From Aeromicrobium phoceense (GTDB taxonomy: Bacteria; Actinomycetota; Actinomycetes; Propionibacteriales; Nocardioidaceae), in NCBI RefSeq assembly GCF_013868155.1, contig NZ_JACEOG010000001.1, positions 2,556,193 to 2,620,192 on the forward strand: DNA of 64,000 bases, read 5' to 3'. The translations under genes were made by a program, and so were the position numbers. The stretch's first letter is position 1. Every line of letters begins with the position of its first letter. Under the pieces are notes generated by a model. The model saw only the letters and a program-made list of their open reading frames with translations, searched no databases and was not told the origin of the DNA. Shown piece after piece: positions 53,483 to 61,626 of the stretch.

Positions 53483-54637
53483 ATGAGCTCCGTCGCGTCG
53501 CGTCGCGACGAGCTCGCGCTCAGCGCCGCGGGGCTCTGCCTCATCGGCGCCTGCTACGGACTGGCGCGTTTCGCGTACGGCCTGTTCGTCCCGGCGTTCC
53601 GGGACGAGTTCGCCCTCGGCGCCGCCGCGGCCGGCACGATCGCGGCGGGCGGGTACGTCGTCTACTGCGTCGCGATCCTGGCGTCGTCCACGCTCGCCCC
53701 GCGGCTGGGTGGGCGCGCGGTCGCCGTCGCGGCCGGCACCCTCGCCACCGCCGGAACGCTGACGGTCGCGCTGGCGCCGAGCGCCCCGGTGCTCGTCCTC
53801 GGCGTCCTCCTCGGCGGAGCGAGCACGGGCGTCGTCTCGCCGGCGCTCGCCCACGCGGTCGCCCACACCGTGGCGCGGGAGCGGCAGGCCCGCACCCAGA
53901 CCGTCATCAACGCCGGCACCGGCGTGGGCGTGGCCGTCGCGGGGCCGATCGCGCTGCTCACCCAGCAGGAGTGGCGCACCGCCTGGCTGGCCTTCGCCCT
54001 GCTGAGCGCCCTCGCCACCCTCGGCGCCGCCCTGGGCGTGCCGCACGGCGAGCGACGAGGCGCCGGACGCGACCCGTTGCTCCCCCGGCCACTGTTTCCC
54101 ACCGGCAGCGTGCGGCTCACCGTCGCCGCTGCACTCACGGGCGTCGCCAGTGCCGCCGTCTGGACGTTCGGGCGCGACCTCCTGGTCAGGGACGGTGACC
54201 TCGGCGAGCAGGCCTCGACCATCGCGTGGATCCTGCTGGGCGCCTTCGGCGTCCTGGGTGCCGCCGCGGGCGACCTCACCGAGCGGTTCGGCCTCCGCGG
54301 TGCCTGGACGGCGACCGCGCTGATTCTCGCCGGTGCGACCGCCGCCGTGGCCGCCTGGCCCGGGAGCCTCGTCGCCGCGTGCCTCGCGCTGGCCGCCTTC
54401 GGCGCGGCCTACATCGCCGCGAGCGGCCTGCTCCTGCTGTGGGGAACGCGCGTGCATCCGCGGAGCCCGGCCGCGGGCGTCGGCTGGGGCTTCCTCGTCC
54501 TCGCCCTCGGACAGGCCGTCGGAGCGGCGGCGCTCGGCGCGGTGGCGGACGCCTCCAGCACACGGCTCGCCTTCGCGGTGGCGGCCGCCCTGGGGGTCGC
54601 GGCTGCCGCGGTGCGACCGCGCGAGCTCGCGACCTAG
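53483..54637 (+). CDS. MFS transporter, YbfB/YjiJ type
   Basis: A 384-residue protein with twelve membrane helices. GLARFAYGLFVPAFRDEFAL and the loop after helix 2 match the YbfB branch of the major facilitator superfamily; the second half has TFGRDLLVRDGDLGEQAST in a cytoplasmic loop. It is probably an exporter whose substrate the TetR protein senses. ATG at 53483 is chosen; a GTG two codons earlier is possible. Divergent from the TetR gene. Confidence 0.85.
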   Translation: MSSVASRRDELALSAAGLCLIGACYGLARFAYGLFVPAFRDEFALGAAAAGTIAAGGYVVYCVAILASSTLAPRLGGRAVAVAAGTLATAGTLTVALAPSAPVLVLGVLLGGASTGVVSPALAHAVAHTVARERQARTQTVINAGTGVGVAVAGPIALLTQQEWRTAWLAFALLSALATLGAALGVPHGERRGAGRDPLLPRPLFPTGSVRLTVAAALTGVASAAVWTFGRDLLVRDGDLGEQASTIAWILLGAFGVLGAAAGDLTERFGLRGAWTATALILAGATAAVAAWPGSLVAACLALAAFGAAYIAASGLLLLWGTRVHPRSPAAGVGWGFLVLALGQAVGAAALGAVADASSTRLAFAVAAALGVAAAAVRPRELAT

Positions 54638-54668
54638 GACGAGGGCGGGTGCTCGATGGCGTGGCGGG

Positions 54669-55475
54669 TCACGTCCCGGTCCCTCCGCCGACGTGGAACA
54701 CGGGCCAGCCGATCTCGGTCCGCCATGCGTCCGGGTCGTCGGTGTCGCGGGGGCCGACCAGGTAGGTCTCGCGCACCGGGCCGGCCACCGCCAGGGCGTT
54801 GGAGACCAGCCAGGCGCCTACCGCCCCGTAGCTCACGTCGATGTCGTCGTGCGGGCCCACATGGGTCGTCACCGCCAGCTCGACGGCCGGCAGCGTCGCC
54901 GGCCGAATGCGCCCGACGGCCTCGGGTCGGGGCGTGGGGCGGTACAGCAGGATGCGCCCCCGGCCGACCTCGACCAGCTCGTTGTCGAACAGTGCCCCGG
55001 GCACACCGGTGGGCTCGCGGACGCCCGCGTCGAGCTCGGCCATCGCTCCGGCGTACCAGGTCAGCACGTCCGCGTGGTCCACCTCGGCCTCGATGCCCGC
55101 CACCGTCGCCTCCGGCACCGACCTCAGCTCGACGTCGAGCGGCGCCGGCTCGGGCTGGAGCAGCCGGCGCAGGCTGACCACGGCCGCGCGGGTGCGCTGC
55201 AGCTCGGCCTCGAGCCGGTCGAGGTGGTCGGCGAACAGGGACGCTCGCGCCTCGGCATCGGACGTCAGCAGGATGCGCCGCACGTCCGCCAGCGGGACGT
55301 CGAGCTGCCGCAGCCGGTGGATGACCTGGGCGGTGGGGATCTGGTCGGCGCTGTAGTACCGGTAGCCGGTCTGGTCGTCCACCGTGTCGGGCACGAGCAG
55401 GTCCGCCTCGTGGTACCGCCGCAACGTGCGCACGCTCAGATGCGTCATCCGGGAGAACTCGCCGATCGCCAGCAC
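54669..55475 (-). CDS. MerR family regulator with GyrI-like effector domain
   Basis: A 268-residue protein. The MerR DNA-binding domain is LAIGEFSRMTHLSVRTLRRYHEADLLVPD followed by YRYYSADQIPTAQVIHRL; a coiled coil then leads to a GyrI-like ligand-binding domain (VAGIEAEVDHADVLTWYAG, TYLVGPRDTDDPDAWRTEIGW). No Cys cluster, so it does not sense metal in the classic way. The GTG at 55475 lies at the expected position for a leaderless transcript from the divergent promoter region that contains a perfect 16-base palindrome (55495-55534). Confidence 0.88.
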   Translation of the reverse strand: MLAIGEFSRMTHLSVRTLRRYHEADLLVPDTVDDQTGYRYYSADQIPTAQVIHRLRQLDVPLADVRRILLTSDAEARASLFADHLDRLEAELQRTRAAVVSLRRLLQPEPAPLDVELRSVPEATVAGIEAEVDHADVLTWYAGAMAELDAGVREPTGVPGALFDNELVEVGRGRILLYRPTPRPEAVGRIRPATLPAVELAVTTHVGPHDDIDVSYGAVGAWLVSNALAVAGPVRETYLVGPRDTDDPDAWRTEIGWPVFHVGGGTGT

Positions 55476-55494
55476 GTGATCAGTGTGCACTCTC

Positions 55495-55534
55495 CCCCTG
55501 CGGGAGGGTCCAGTCCTTGACCCTCCCGCAGGGG
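55495..55534. promoter_or_regulatory. MerR operator: perfect 16-bp inverted repeat
   Basis: CCCCTGCGGGAGGGTC (55495-55510) and GACCCTCCCGCAGGGG (55519-55534) are perfect inverted arms, 8 bases apart. Each arm is itself a dyad (CCCTCCCGCAGGGG). On the plus strand TTGACC (55517-55522) precedes the arm and AGGCTG lies 19 bases later, the long-spacer layout activated by MerR proteins; a comparable -35 (CTGGAC) exists on the minus strand. So the region may drive both divergent genes. Confidence 0.75.
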
Positions 55535-55553
55535 CACGCCGGAGGCTGGTCGC

Positions 55554-55904
55554 ATGACATCGACGACGATTTCCCCGGCCCAGCTGCCGGCTCCCATCCG
55601 CGACTACCTCGACGCTCACACGAGGCAGGACACGGACGCCGCCCTCGCCCACTTCGGGCCCGACGCCGTGGTCACCGACCAGGGCGAGACCTTCCGCGGC
55701 CTCGACGAGATCCGCGACTTCCTGACCCGTGCGGGCAGCGAGTTCACTTACACGACCGAGCTGACCGGCGCCGAGCGCATCGACGACACGCATGCAGTGG
55801 CGCACGTCAGGCTCGAGGGCGACTTCCCGGGCGGCGTCGCCGACCTCGCCTACCGCTTCACGCTGCGCGACGACCGCATCGTCGAGCTCTTCATCGGCGC
55901 CTGA
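55554..55904 (+). CDS. NTF2-like/SnoaL-type protein
   Basis: A 116-residue protein of the NTF2-like superfamily: LPAPIRDYLDAHTRQDTDAALAHFGPDAVVTDQG, GLDEIRDFLTRAGSEF and DLAYRFTLRDDRIVELFIGA. The pocket residues do not reveal a reaction. ATG at 55554 lies at the end of the promoter controlled by the MerR protein and is the likely target gene. Confidence 0.8.
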   Translation: MTSTTISPAQLPAPIRDYLDAHTRQDTDAALAHFGPDAVVTDQGETFRGLDEIRDFLTRAGSEFTYTTELTGAERIDDTHAVAHVRLEGDFPGGVADLAYRFTLRDDRIVELFIGA

Positions 55905-55964
55905 CGCGATCCACGCGGGCGAGCACCTACCCTCGAAGGACTGTCCACGAAAGGGACCCAAGAC

Positions 55965-56351
55965 ATGGTCGTCGCCGGTGTGATCCTCGCGGGCCTCGCA
56001 GCCCTGCTGCACGTGTACATCTTCGTGATGGAGTCGGTCACCTGGACGAGCGCCGGCACGCGCGCCACGTTCGGGATGAGCCTCGAGGAGGCCGAGTCGA
56101 CGAAGCAGCTGGCGTTCAACCAGGGCTTCTACAACCTCTTCCTCGCCATCGTCACCGCCGTCGGGATCGCGTTCATCGCGAGCGACTCGGACGACGTCGG
56201 CGTGGCGCTCGTCCTCGCGGGAATCGGCTCGATGGCCGCCGCGGCGCTGGTCCTGCTGCTGTCCGACCCCTCCAAGCGGGGCGCCGCCATCAAGCAGGGG
56301 ACGTTGCCGCTGCTGGGCATCATCGCGGTGGTGATCGGCGTCCTCGCCTGA
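55965..56351 (+). CDS. DUF1304 family membrane protein
   Basis: A 128-residue protein with four membrane helices (LAALLHVYIFVMESVTW, GFYNLFLAIVTAVGIAFI, ALVLAGIGSMAAAALVLLL, TLPLLGIIAVVIGVLA). HVYIFVMESVTW near the start and NQGFYNLFLAI are the family hallmarks of DUF1304. No function is known. ATG at 55965. It lies 60 bases after the NTF2-like gene and could be part of that unit. Confidence 0.85.
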   Translation: MVVAGVILAGLAALLHVYIFVMESVTWTSAGTRATFGMSLEEAESTKQLAFNQGFYNLFLAIVTAVGIAFIASDSDDVGVALVLAGIGSMAAAALVLLLSDPSKRGAAIKQGTLPLLGIIAVVIGVLA

Positions 56352-56446
56352 CCGACCGTGCACTCCAGACGGCGAATGTGACCCAGATCACCAAGGAGTG
56401 AGACAGGGGGTGTCACAGCGAGTTACACCGGGTGCATGATCCATCC

Positions 56447-57817
56447 ATGCCCCAGAGCTCACGCCCCGCCCGCATCGCCGCCACCCTGGCCGCCGCCGTC
56501 ACGGCAGCCGCCCTGATCCCGTCCGCGGCGGCGACGGGAGCCGCCTCGGCGAGCCCCGACTCGCTGCGCGACGTGATGTTCGTGGGCAACAACTGGGCCG
56601 GGACCGCGTCGATCGTGGACGCCCACGACCCGAAGATCCTCAGGTCGGGCATCAACCTGATCCCCGACAAGGCGCAGGAGCTGCGCGACATCAATCGCAA
56701 CCCCCTGCGCCTGATCACGTTCACGGCAGTGCGCGTCGGCCCCGGGCAGGGCCACGACCAGTTCGTCGACGACATGTTCAGCACCAAGGACGGCCGGTAC
56801 CTGGCCGTGTCCCGGCCGAGCTTCGCCGACGTGGTGTGGATCGACATCGCGAAGGCGGTCGCCGGCGACAGCGACTCGATCGTCGCCGAGCAGCCGATGG
56901 ACGGCTACCGCAGCGACCACGCCGGCCTCTCCCCGGACGGCAAGCGGCTCCTGGTCAGCGACTCCGTGGAGCGCCAGGTCATCGAGTTCGCCATGGTCGA
57001 CCAGACGCTGCCGGACGGCCGGAGCGTCAAGATGGGTGACCGCCTGCGCACGTTCGAGTCGGGCGACACCCCGCACGAGAACAACTACAGCGCCGACGGC
57101 CAGCGCATCTTCCACGCCTCCATCGGCTCGGCCTACACGGCCCTCGACGGCCCCCTCGGCGACTGGACCAAGGGAGACCGGTGGTTCGAGATCGTGCGCA
57201 ACGACGACTTCGGCATCGACAAGCGCTGGGACATGGGCAAGGAGCTCGCCGAGGCAGGCCACCCCAAGATGAGCTCGGCCGTCCGGCCGATGGCGATCGC
57301 CCCGGGCGAGCGCTTCGTCTACTTCCAGGTCTCCTACTTCCACGGGTACGTCGAGTTCGACACGATGGCCGCGGACATCAACGGCAAGGCCGACTACTCC
57401 ACCGGCAAGATCGCCGAGCCCCGCACGGGCGCCGTGACGCGCCTCATCCCGCTGCCGAACCGGGTGCCCAAGATACCCATCACCGAGTACGTCAACGACT
57501 CCGCGCACCACGGCCTGTCCATCGACAAGGACGGGACGACGCTCTGCGTGGCCGGCACGATGGACGACTACGCCGCCCTCGTCGACCGTGCCACCGGCGC
57601 GCCCACGCTCTTCGACACGGCGACCACCGGGCACAGCTACCTCAAGCCCTACTGGACGACCGAGGGCCTGAACGACACGTGCTGGATCTCCCTGTCGGAC
57701 TCCGACTCCGTCGCGGTCCTGGACGTCCGCACGAAGAAGGAGATCGCCTACCTGCCCGTCGGCGACCACCCTCAGCGGGTGCGACTCGGCACCGTGGAGC
57801 GCGGCCTGTTCGGCTGA
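56447..57817 (+). CDS. Secreted beta-propeller protein
   Basis: A 456-residue exported protein. A signal peptide (IAATLAAAVTAAALIPSAAA) is followed by repeated beta-propeller blades: RDVMFVGNNWAGTASIVD, DGRYLAVSRPSFADVVWID, AGLSPDGKRLLVSDSVERQVIEF and SDSDSVAVLDVRTKKEIAYLPVGDHPQRVRLG, in the manner of YncE-like lactonase-fold proteins. No catalytic residue is plain. ATG at 56447; an in-frame ATG 15 bases upstream is possible. It is not coupled to neighbours. Confidence 0.8.
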   Translation: MPQSSRPARIAATLAAAVTAAALIPSAAATGAASASPDSLRDVMFVGNNWAGTASIVDAHDPKILRSGINLIPDKAQELRDINRNPLRLITFTAVRVGPGQGHDQFVDDMFSTKDGRYLAVSRPSFADVVWIDIAKAVAGDSDSIVAEQPMDGYRSDHAGLSPDGKRLLVSDSVERQVIEFAMVDQTLPDGRSVKMGDRLRTFESGDTPHENNYSADGQRIFHASIGSAYTALDGPLGDWTKGDRWFEIVRNDDFGIDKRWDMGKELAEAGHPKMSSAVRPMAIAPGERFVYFQVSYFHGYVEFDTMAADINGKADYSTGKIAEPRTGAVTRLIPLPNRVPKIPITEYVNDSAHHGLSIDKDGTTLCVAGTMDDYAALVDRATGAPTLFDTATTGHSYLKPYWTTEGLNDTCWISLSDSDSVAVLDVRTKKEIAYLPVGDHPQRVRLGTVERGLFG

Positions 57818-57927
57818 TCAGGACCGGGCCTGCGAACGGAGAAGCCCCGCATCTGACGGCCGACGGATCGTGCTCAAGATCCGCGTCGCGCACGGAGGGG
57901 ACACCTACGTGGGGCGCGAGCCATTCT

Positions 57928-58428
57928 TCAGCCCGCTGACATGGCGTCCACGCAGACCGTGATCGCCAAGATCAGCGGGATGTCCTGACCTTCGGCCAGC
58001 TGAACACCGTAGGAGTCGCGGATCCTGAACCACTTCTTGGACACCGTTGCCACCGTGTCCCCGGCGCGTTCGATCTCGTACTCATGATCGACGACGTTGC
58101 CGTGAGCCTTGAGGCTCTCGCCGCCATCAACTTCGATGACGTAGTGGTCGCGCAGGCCCAAGAGCCGTTTGTGCACCGTGGCCCTGGTGGTACCGCGCTC
58201 GATGACCATCTTGTCGCGGACGCTGAGCTTCTTCTCCTGGATCTTTGACAGCTCCTGGCCGCGCGGATCCTCCAGGACGAAGGTCTCACGCATTCGAGCG
58301 GCCTTGCCATTGACCTTGAAGGCCCTGTTCCCATCTTCGTCCTCGATCCAGAAGTCGTCCCCGATCGCCATCATCTTCTGGCGCATCTGGAACGTGGGTC
58401 CGTCCAATCCTCCGCGGCGCAACCGCAC
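57928..58428 (-). CDS. LURP-one-related (scramblase-like) protein
   Basis: A 166-residue protein of the LURP-one-related/tubby-like barrel fold: QMRQKMMAIGDDFWIEDEDG, AFKVNGKAARMRETFVLED, KKLSVRDKMVIERG and YEIERAGDTVATVSKKWF recur as beta hairpins, ending DSYGVQLAEGQD. In bacteria it has no known function. GTG at 58428 follows GAGAGGA by eight bases; an ATG at 58386 is the alternative. About 240 bases upstream to the tRNA-Val gene hold only a terminator hairpin. Confidence 0.8.
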   Translation of the reverse strand: MRLRRGGLDGPTFQMRQKMMAIGDDFWIEDEDGNRAFKVNGKAARMRETFVLEDPRGQELSKIQEKKLSVRDKMVIERGTTRATVHKRLLGLRDHYVIEVDGGESLKAHGNVVDHEYEIERAGDTVATVSKKWFRIRDSYGVQLAEGQDIPLILAITVCVDAMSAG

Positions 58429-58633
58429 GGTCGTGTCCTCTCGTCGTTGAAAGGCCGCTGGCTGGTGAGCGGCGTCCTCGCACGGTTCCAAGGATTCGGC
58501 CCGAAGTCCTCCCACTGCGGAGATGATTGCGAAGGGCCCCTGGGGGTCAGGACGCGGCGAGATGGGGCGGGGTCCGACGACCGCGCACGGACGCGAGTGG
58601 TCCACGCTGTTAGGAGAACTACGCCCGAAAAGC

Positions 58634-58668
58634 GAAAACCCCGAAATCGTTGCGATTCCAGGGTTTTC
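58634..58668 (-). terminator. Terminator after tRNA-Val
   Basis: GAAAACCC (58634-58641) pairs with GGGTTTTC (58661-58668), with an inner stem AATCG/CGATT. Read on the minus strand it lies six bases after the tRNA 3' end and is followed by TTTTCGCTTTT-like sequence, a typical end of a stable RNA transcript. Confidence 0.7.
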
Positions 58669-58674
58669 CTCGGG

Positions 58675-58746
58675 TGGGCGATACTGGGTTCGAACCAGTG
58701 ACCTCTTCGGTGTGAACGAAGCGCGCTACCACTGCGCCAATCGCCC
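58675..58746 (-). tRNA. tRNA-Val (anticodon CAC)
   Basis: 72 bases with a complete cloverleaf on the minus strand: acceptor GGGCGAT pairs with ATCGCCC, discriminator A; D arm GGCGCAGTGGTAGCGC; anticodon stem CTTCG/CGAAG with loop TTCACAC, giving CAC for the GUG codon; T arm with GGTTCGAACC. The 3' CCA is not encoded. It differs from the plus-strand tRNA-Val at 60149 mainly in the anticodon stem and loop. Confidence 0.95.
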
Positions 58747-58820
58747 GAGTGCGACGACCAGACTAACGCACACTCCCAGCGCAGCACGAACGGGGGCATG
58801 TCCTCCATACCCGCACCGCT

Positions 58821-59042
58821 CTACGCGACCGCCCGGATCGTGCCCTCGCGAGACTGCACGTGGGTGTGACAGACGGCGCAACGACCGGTCATCACACCGA
58901 GTTCCGTGGGCCCACCAAGCGACCAGGGGATCTCGTGGTGGACGTGGTCGATCGGGTCGCGGCAGCCCTCGCTCGCGCACTCGCCGCCCTGCCAGGGCCA
59001 GATCGCGTGGCGCTGCTTCTTGGTCGCCAGCCCAAGGTGTCG
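58821..59042 (-). pseudogene. HNH-endonuclease remnant, in frame with the pabC-like stop codon
   Basis: Read on the minus strand right after the TGA of the aminotransferase, 73 codons stay open to a TAG at 58821-58823. They encode CASEGCRDPIDHVHHEIPWS and later GRCAVCHTHVQSREG, the Cys-His pattern of a complete HNH domain with a metal-binding C-terminal CxxCH. There is no usable start codon in frame, so it looks like a nuclease gene that lost its 5' part. A short protein started at a rare codon is the alternative. Confidence 0.55.
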
Positions 59043-59876
59043 TCACGGGTCAGTCGTCTCGGCCTCCCGCGCGCGCCAGATCTCCTGCGCCCGTTGGGTG
59101 ATCGGGCCGGGCGCGGGCAGCTCGCGGTCGTCGACGCGGCTGATCGCCTGGATGGTGCGCGTGGTCCCGACGAGCATCACCTCGTCGGCCTCGAACAGCA
59201 CCTCCAGTGGCGCGTTGCGCTCGACGACGTCCAGCTCGTCCGCGAGCCACTCGATGGCCAGCGCCCGGGTGATGCCGGCCAGGCAGCCCGACTCCAGCGT
59301 CGGCGTGACGACCTGCCCGTCGAGCACGTACATGATGTTCGAGCCGGTGCCCTCGCACAGCTCGCCGCGGGTGTTCGCCATGACCGCCTCGGAGGCGCCC
59401 CGGGCCCGTGCGTACTCGACCATCTTCGCGTTCTCCGCGTACGAGGTCGTCTTGAGTCCGGCCAGGGCGCCGCGCTCGTTGCGCGTCCAGGGGACGGTCG
59501 CGATCGCGCTGACCGGCGGTGGACGGTCGGCCGGCTCCGTGACCACGACGTGGGTGAGCCCGGAGCTCCCCCGCGGCGACCCGAGCGGACCCTCACCCGA
59601 GGTCACGGTGATGCGGATCCGTCCGAACGGCAGCTCCTGCCCGGCCATCGTCGCCGCGATCCCCTCGCGGACGGCCTCGACGTCGGGCCGACCGATGCCG
59701 AGCCCCTCGGCCGACGTCACCAGCCGGTCCAGATGACGCGTCATCGCGAACGGCTCGCCGTCGATCACGGCGGCCGTCTCGAACACGCCGTCGCCGACGA
59801 CGAGACCGTGATCGAGCACACTGAGCGCCCGATCGTGCGGAGATTCCAGCAGCTGACCGTTGACCCACGCCTTCAT
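59043..59876 (-). CDS. pabC: Class IV aminotransferase (aminodeoxychorismate lyase-like)
   Basis: A 277-residue PLP enzyme. LSVLDHGLVVGDGVFETAAV is the N-terminal block, GLKTTSYAENAKMVEYARARG carries the PLP Lys (in LKTTSY), EAVMANTRGELCEGTGSNIMYV the cofactor-phosphate region, and CLAGITRA with VLFEADEVMLVGTTR the end. The pattern fits 4-amino-4-deoxychorismate lyase (para-aminobenzoate for folate), though a branched-chain or D-amino-acid transaminase is not excluded. ATG at 59876, divergent from the tRNA cluster. Confidence 0.8.
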   Translation of the reverse strand: MKAWVNGQLLESPHDRALSVLDHGLVVGDGVFETAAVIDGEPFAMTRHLDRLVTSAEGLGIGRPDVEAVREGIAATMAGQELPFGRIRITVTSGEGPLGSPRGSSGLTHVVVTEPADRPPPVSAIATVPWTRNERGALAGLKTTSYAENAKMVEYARARGASEAVMANTRGELCEGTGSNIMYVLDGQVVTPTLESGCLAGITRALAIEWLADELDVVERNAPLEVLFEADEVMLVGTTRTIQAISRVDDRELPAPGPITQRAQEIWRAREAETTDP

Positions 59877-59957
59877 GCCCCGACCTTATGCCGACCCGGT
59901 TTGGTGCGCTCCGGACCCATCGGTTAATGTTTCTTGTCGGCCGGGAAATCGGTCGCT

Positions 59958-60029
59958 GCGGACATAGCTCAGTGGTAGAGCATCACCTTGCCAAGGTGAG
60001 GGTCGCGAGTTCGAATCTCGTTGTCCGCT
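59958..60029 (+). tRNA. tRNA-Gly (anticodon GCC)
   Basis: 72 bases: acceptor GCGGACA pairs with TGTCCGC, discriminator T as is usual for tRNA-Gly; anticodon stem TCACC/GGTGA with loop TTGCCAA giving GCC; T arm GAGTTCGAATCTC. The 3' CCA is not encoded. First of a plus-strand Gly-Cys-Val tRNA group. Confidence 0.95.
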
Positions 60030-60057
60030 CGGAGAGGGTCTCGGCAGACCCATCTGC

Positions 60058-60128
60058 GGTGGGTTGGCCGAGAGGCGAGGCAACGGACTGCAAATCCGTT
60101 TACACGGGTTCAAATCCCGTACCCACCT
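60058..60128 (+). tRNA. tRNA-Cys (anticodon GCA)
   Basis: 71 bases: acceptor GGTGGGT pairs with ACCCACC, discriminator T; anticodon stem ACGGA/TCCGT with loop CTGCAAA giving GCA; T arm CGGGTTCAAATCCCG. It lies 28 bases after tRNA-Gly and 20 before tRNA-Val, a common actinobacterial trio. Confidence 0.95.
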
Positions 60129-60148
60129 CTCGGAAAACTGAATATCAA

Positions 60149-60220
60149 GGGCGATTGGCGCAGCGGTAGCGCGCTTCCCTGACACGGAAGAGGTCACTGG
60201 TTCAAACCCAGTATCGCCCA
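60149..60220 (+). tRNA. tRNA-Val (anticodon GAC)
   Basis: 72 bases: acceptor GGGCGAT pairs with ATCGCCC, discriminator A; anticodon stem CTTCC/GGAAG with loop CTGACAC giving GAC for GUC/GUU codons; T arm TGGTTCAAACCCA. It is very similar to the minus-strand tRNA-Val at 58675 outside the anticodon arm. Confidence 0.95.
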
Positions 60221-60225
60221 CAGAA

Positions 60226-60255
60226 GAAGCCGCAGGCCTCACGGTCTGCGGCTTC
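60226..60255 (+). terminator. Terminator after the tRNA group
   Basis: GAAGCCGCAG (60226-60235) pairs with CTGCGGCTTC (60246-60255), with three more inner pairs around the loop TCAC. It begins five bases after tRNA-Val, so it ends the Gly-Cys-Val transcript. Confidence 0.85.
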
Positions 60256-60371
60256 GTCGTGTGCCCCTCCCGTCCGCGACACGAGAATGTCACCGCGTGG
60301 CTCGCGGACCGGGCGGCCGGGCACGCTATCTTCTACTGACTCACCAGTAACGACACCACGGAGGAACCGGC

Positions 60372-61130
60372 GTGACGAGCCGTGCCCACTTGCCCCGCAG
60401 GCGCCTCGGACTTGTCGTCCTCACCGTCGCCGGCACCCTGACCGCACTGGTCACCAGCGCCGGCGCCGCAGCACCCTCCACGCCCGCCGCGGCCAGTCCC
60501 ACGGTCACGCCGCTGGTCGCCCCGTCGGCGCCCGAGAAGATGCTCGTCATCGGCGACTCCTACTCCTCGTACTACGGCGACCGGCACAGCCGCTATCCCG
60601 GCTGGTGGGCGATGGTCGCCTTCCAGCTCGGGCTCGAGCCGCAGCTCGACGCCATGGGCGGCACCGGATTCCTGTCGCGCAGCAGCAGCTGCGAGCACAC
60701 CCGGTTCACGTCGCGCCTCGACACGGTGCGCGCCGTCGCCCCTCGGATCCTCGTCGTGGAGGGTGGGCGCAACGACTGGCGCCGCTGCACGAAGGACGGC
60801 CGGGTCGTCGAGGCCACCCGCACCGAGATCGAGCGTGCAGCCGAGGGCTTCTTCGACGAGCTCGCCGCGGTCTGGGACGAGCTCGGCCGGTCGCACGACG
60901 ACGTCCTCGTGCTGACCCCGTGGGGCACCACCAAGGAGCGCAAGGGCCGCATCATCCGGCCCATCGTGCGCGAGGCCGCCGAGCGCCACGGCTTCTCCTG
61001 GGTCGAGACGCAGCCACTGACACTCGAGCAGGCGCCCGACGGCGTCCACCCCAACAACGAGGGCAGCCGCTTCCTCAGCGAGCAGTTCCTGCAGAACTCC
61101 GGTCTCGCCGACCGTCTCCCGCGCGCCTGA
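60372..61130 (+). CDS. Secreted SGNH/GDSL hydrolase
   Basis: A 252-residue protein. A signal peptide (LGLVVLTVAGTLTALVTSAG) is followed by an SGNH esterase domain: MLVIGDSYSSYYG holds the nucleophile Ser, MGGTGFLSRSS the glycine block, VVEGGRNDW the Asn and DGVHPNNEGSRFL the catalytic Asp and His. It probably cuts ester or acetyl groups of an extracellular substrate. GTG at 60372 is preceded by GGAGG at a good distance. It starts about 117 bases after the tRNA terminator. Confidence 0.88.
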   Translation: MTSRAHLPRRRLGLVVLTVAGTLTALVTSAGAAAPSTPAAASPTVTPLVAPSAPEKMLVIGDSYSSYYGDRHSRYPGWWAMVAFQLGLEPQLDAMGGTGFLSRSSSCEHTRFTSRLDTVRAVAPRILVVEGGRNDWRRCTKDGRVVEATRTEIERAAEGFFDELAAVWDELGRSHDDVLVLTPWGTTKERKGRIIRPIVREAAERHGFSWVETQPLTLEQAPDGVHPNNEGSRFLSEQFLQNSGLADRLPRA

Positions 61131-61152
61131 CGTCGTCGGGCAGGATCGAGCC

Positions 61153-61626
61153 ATGTCGATCGAGAGCGTGCGCGAGTTCCTGACCGGTCACGGCCGTGCG
61201 GGTGACATCATCCAGACCGCCGGCTCGAGCGCCACGGTGGCCGAGGCGGCCGAGGCGTTCGGCGTCGAGCCGGCCCGCATCGCCAAGACCCTGTCGTTCC
61301 GGGGCGACTCCCCCGACACGTGCGTGCTCGTCGTGATGGCCGGCGACGCGCGCACCGACAACGCCGCCTTCAAGGCCACCTTCGGCCGCAAGGCCACCAT
61401 GCTCAGGGCCGACGAGGTCGAGGCGCTCACGGGTCACCCCGTGGGCGGCGTCTGCCCCTTCGCCAACCCCGCGAACGCCACCATCCACCTGGACACCTCG
61501 CTCAAGCGCTTCGACACGGTGTTCCCGGCGGCGGGCAGCGCGGACTCGGCCATCGAGCTGACTCCCGCCGAGCTCGAGGACCTGTCGGGCGCCGCCGGGT
61601 GGGTCACGGTGAGTCGTCTGCCCTGA
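61153..61626 (+). CDS. YbaK/aminoacyl-tRNA deacylase family protein
   Basis: A 157-residue single-domain protein of the YbaK/ProX family. IAKTLSFRGDSPDTCVLVVMAGDARTDNAAFKATFGRK is the core with the conserved Lys, and GHPVGGVCPFANP the substrate-binding GVCPF loop. Relatives remove mis-attached amino acids from tRNA (Cys or Ala from tRNA-Pro). ATG at 61153. Its stop lies next to the stop of the convergent zinc-ribbon gene without an intervening terminator. Confidence 0.88.
   Translation: MSIESVREFLTGHGRAGDIIQTAGSSATVAEAAEAFGVEPARIAKTLSFRGDSPDTCVLVVMAGDARTDNAAFKATFGRKATMLRADEVEALTGHPVGGVCPFANPANATIHLDTSLKRFDTVFPAAGSADSAIELTPAELEDLSGAAGWVTVSRLP

Noticed and set aside
58726..59046. A 106-codon minus-strand frame with a GTG start over the HNH remnant
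   Set aside because: It overlaps the tRNA-Val gene and has no motif; the frame shifted by one contains the HNH pattern.
58675..60255. tRNA-associated genomic island or prophage
   Set aside because: No integrase, no duplicated tRNA 3' end as att site and no phage genes were seen; only an HNH remnant is present.
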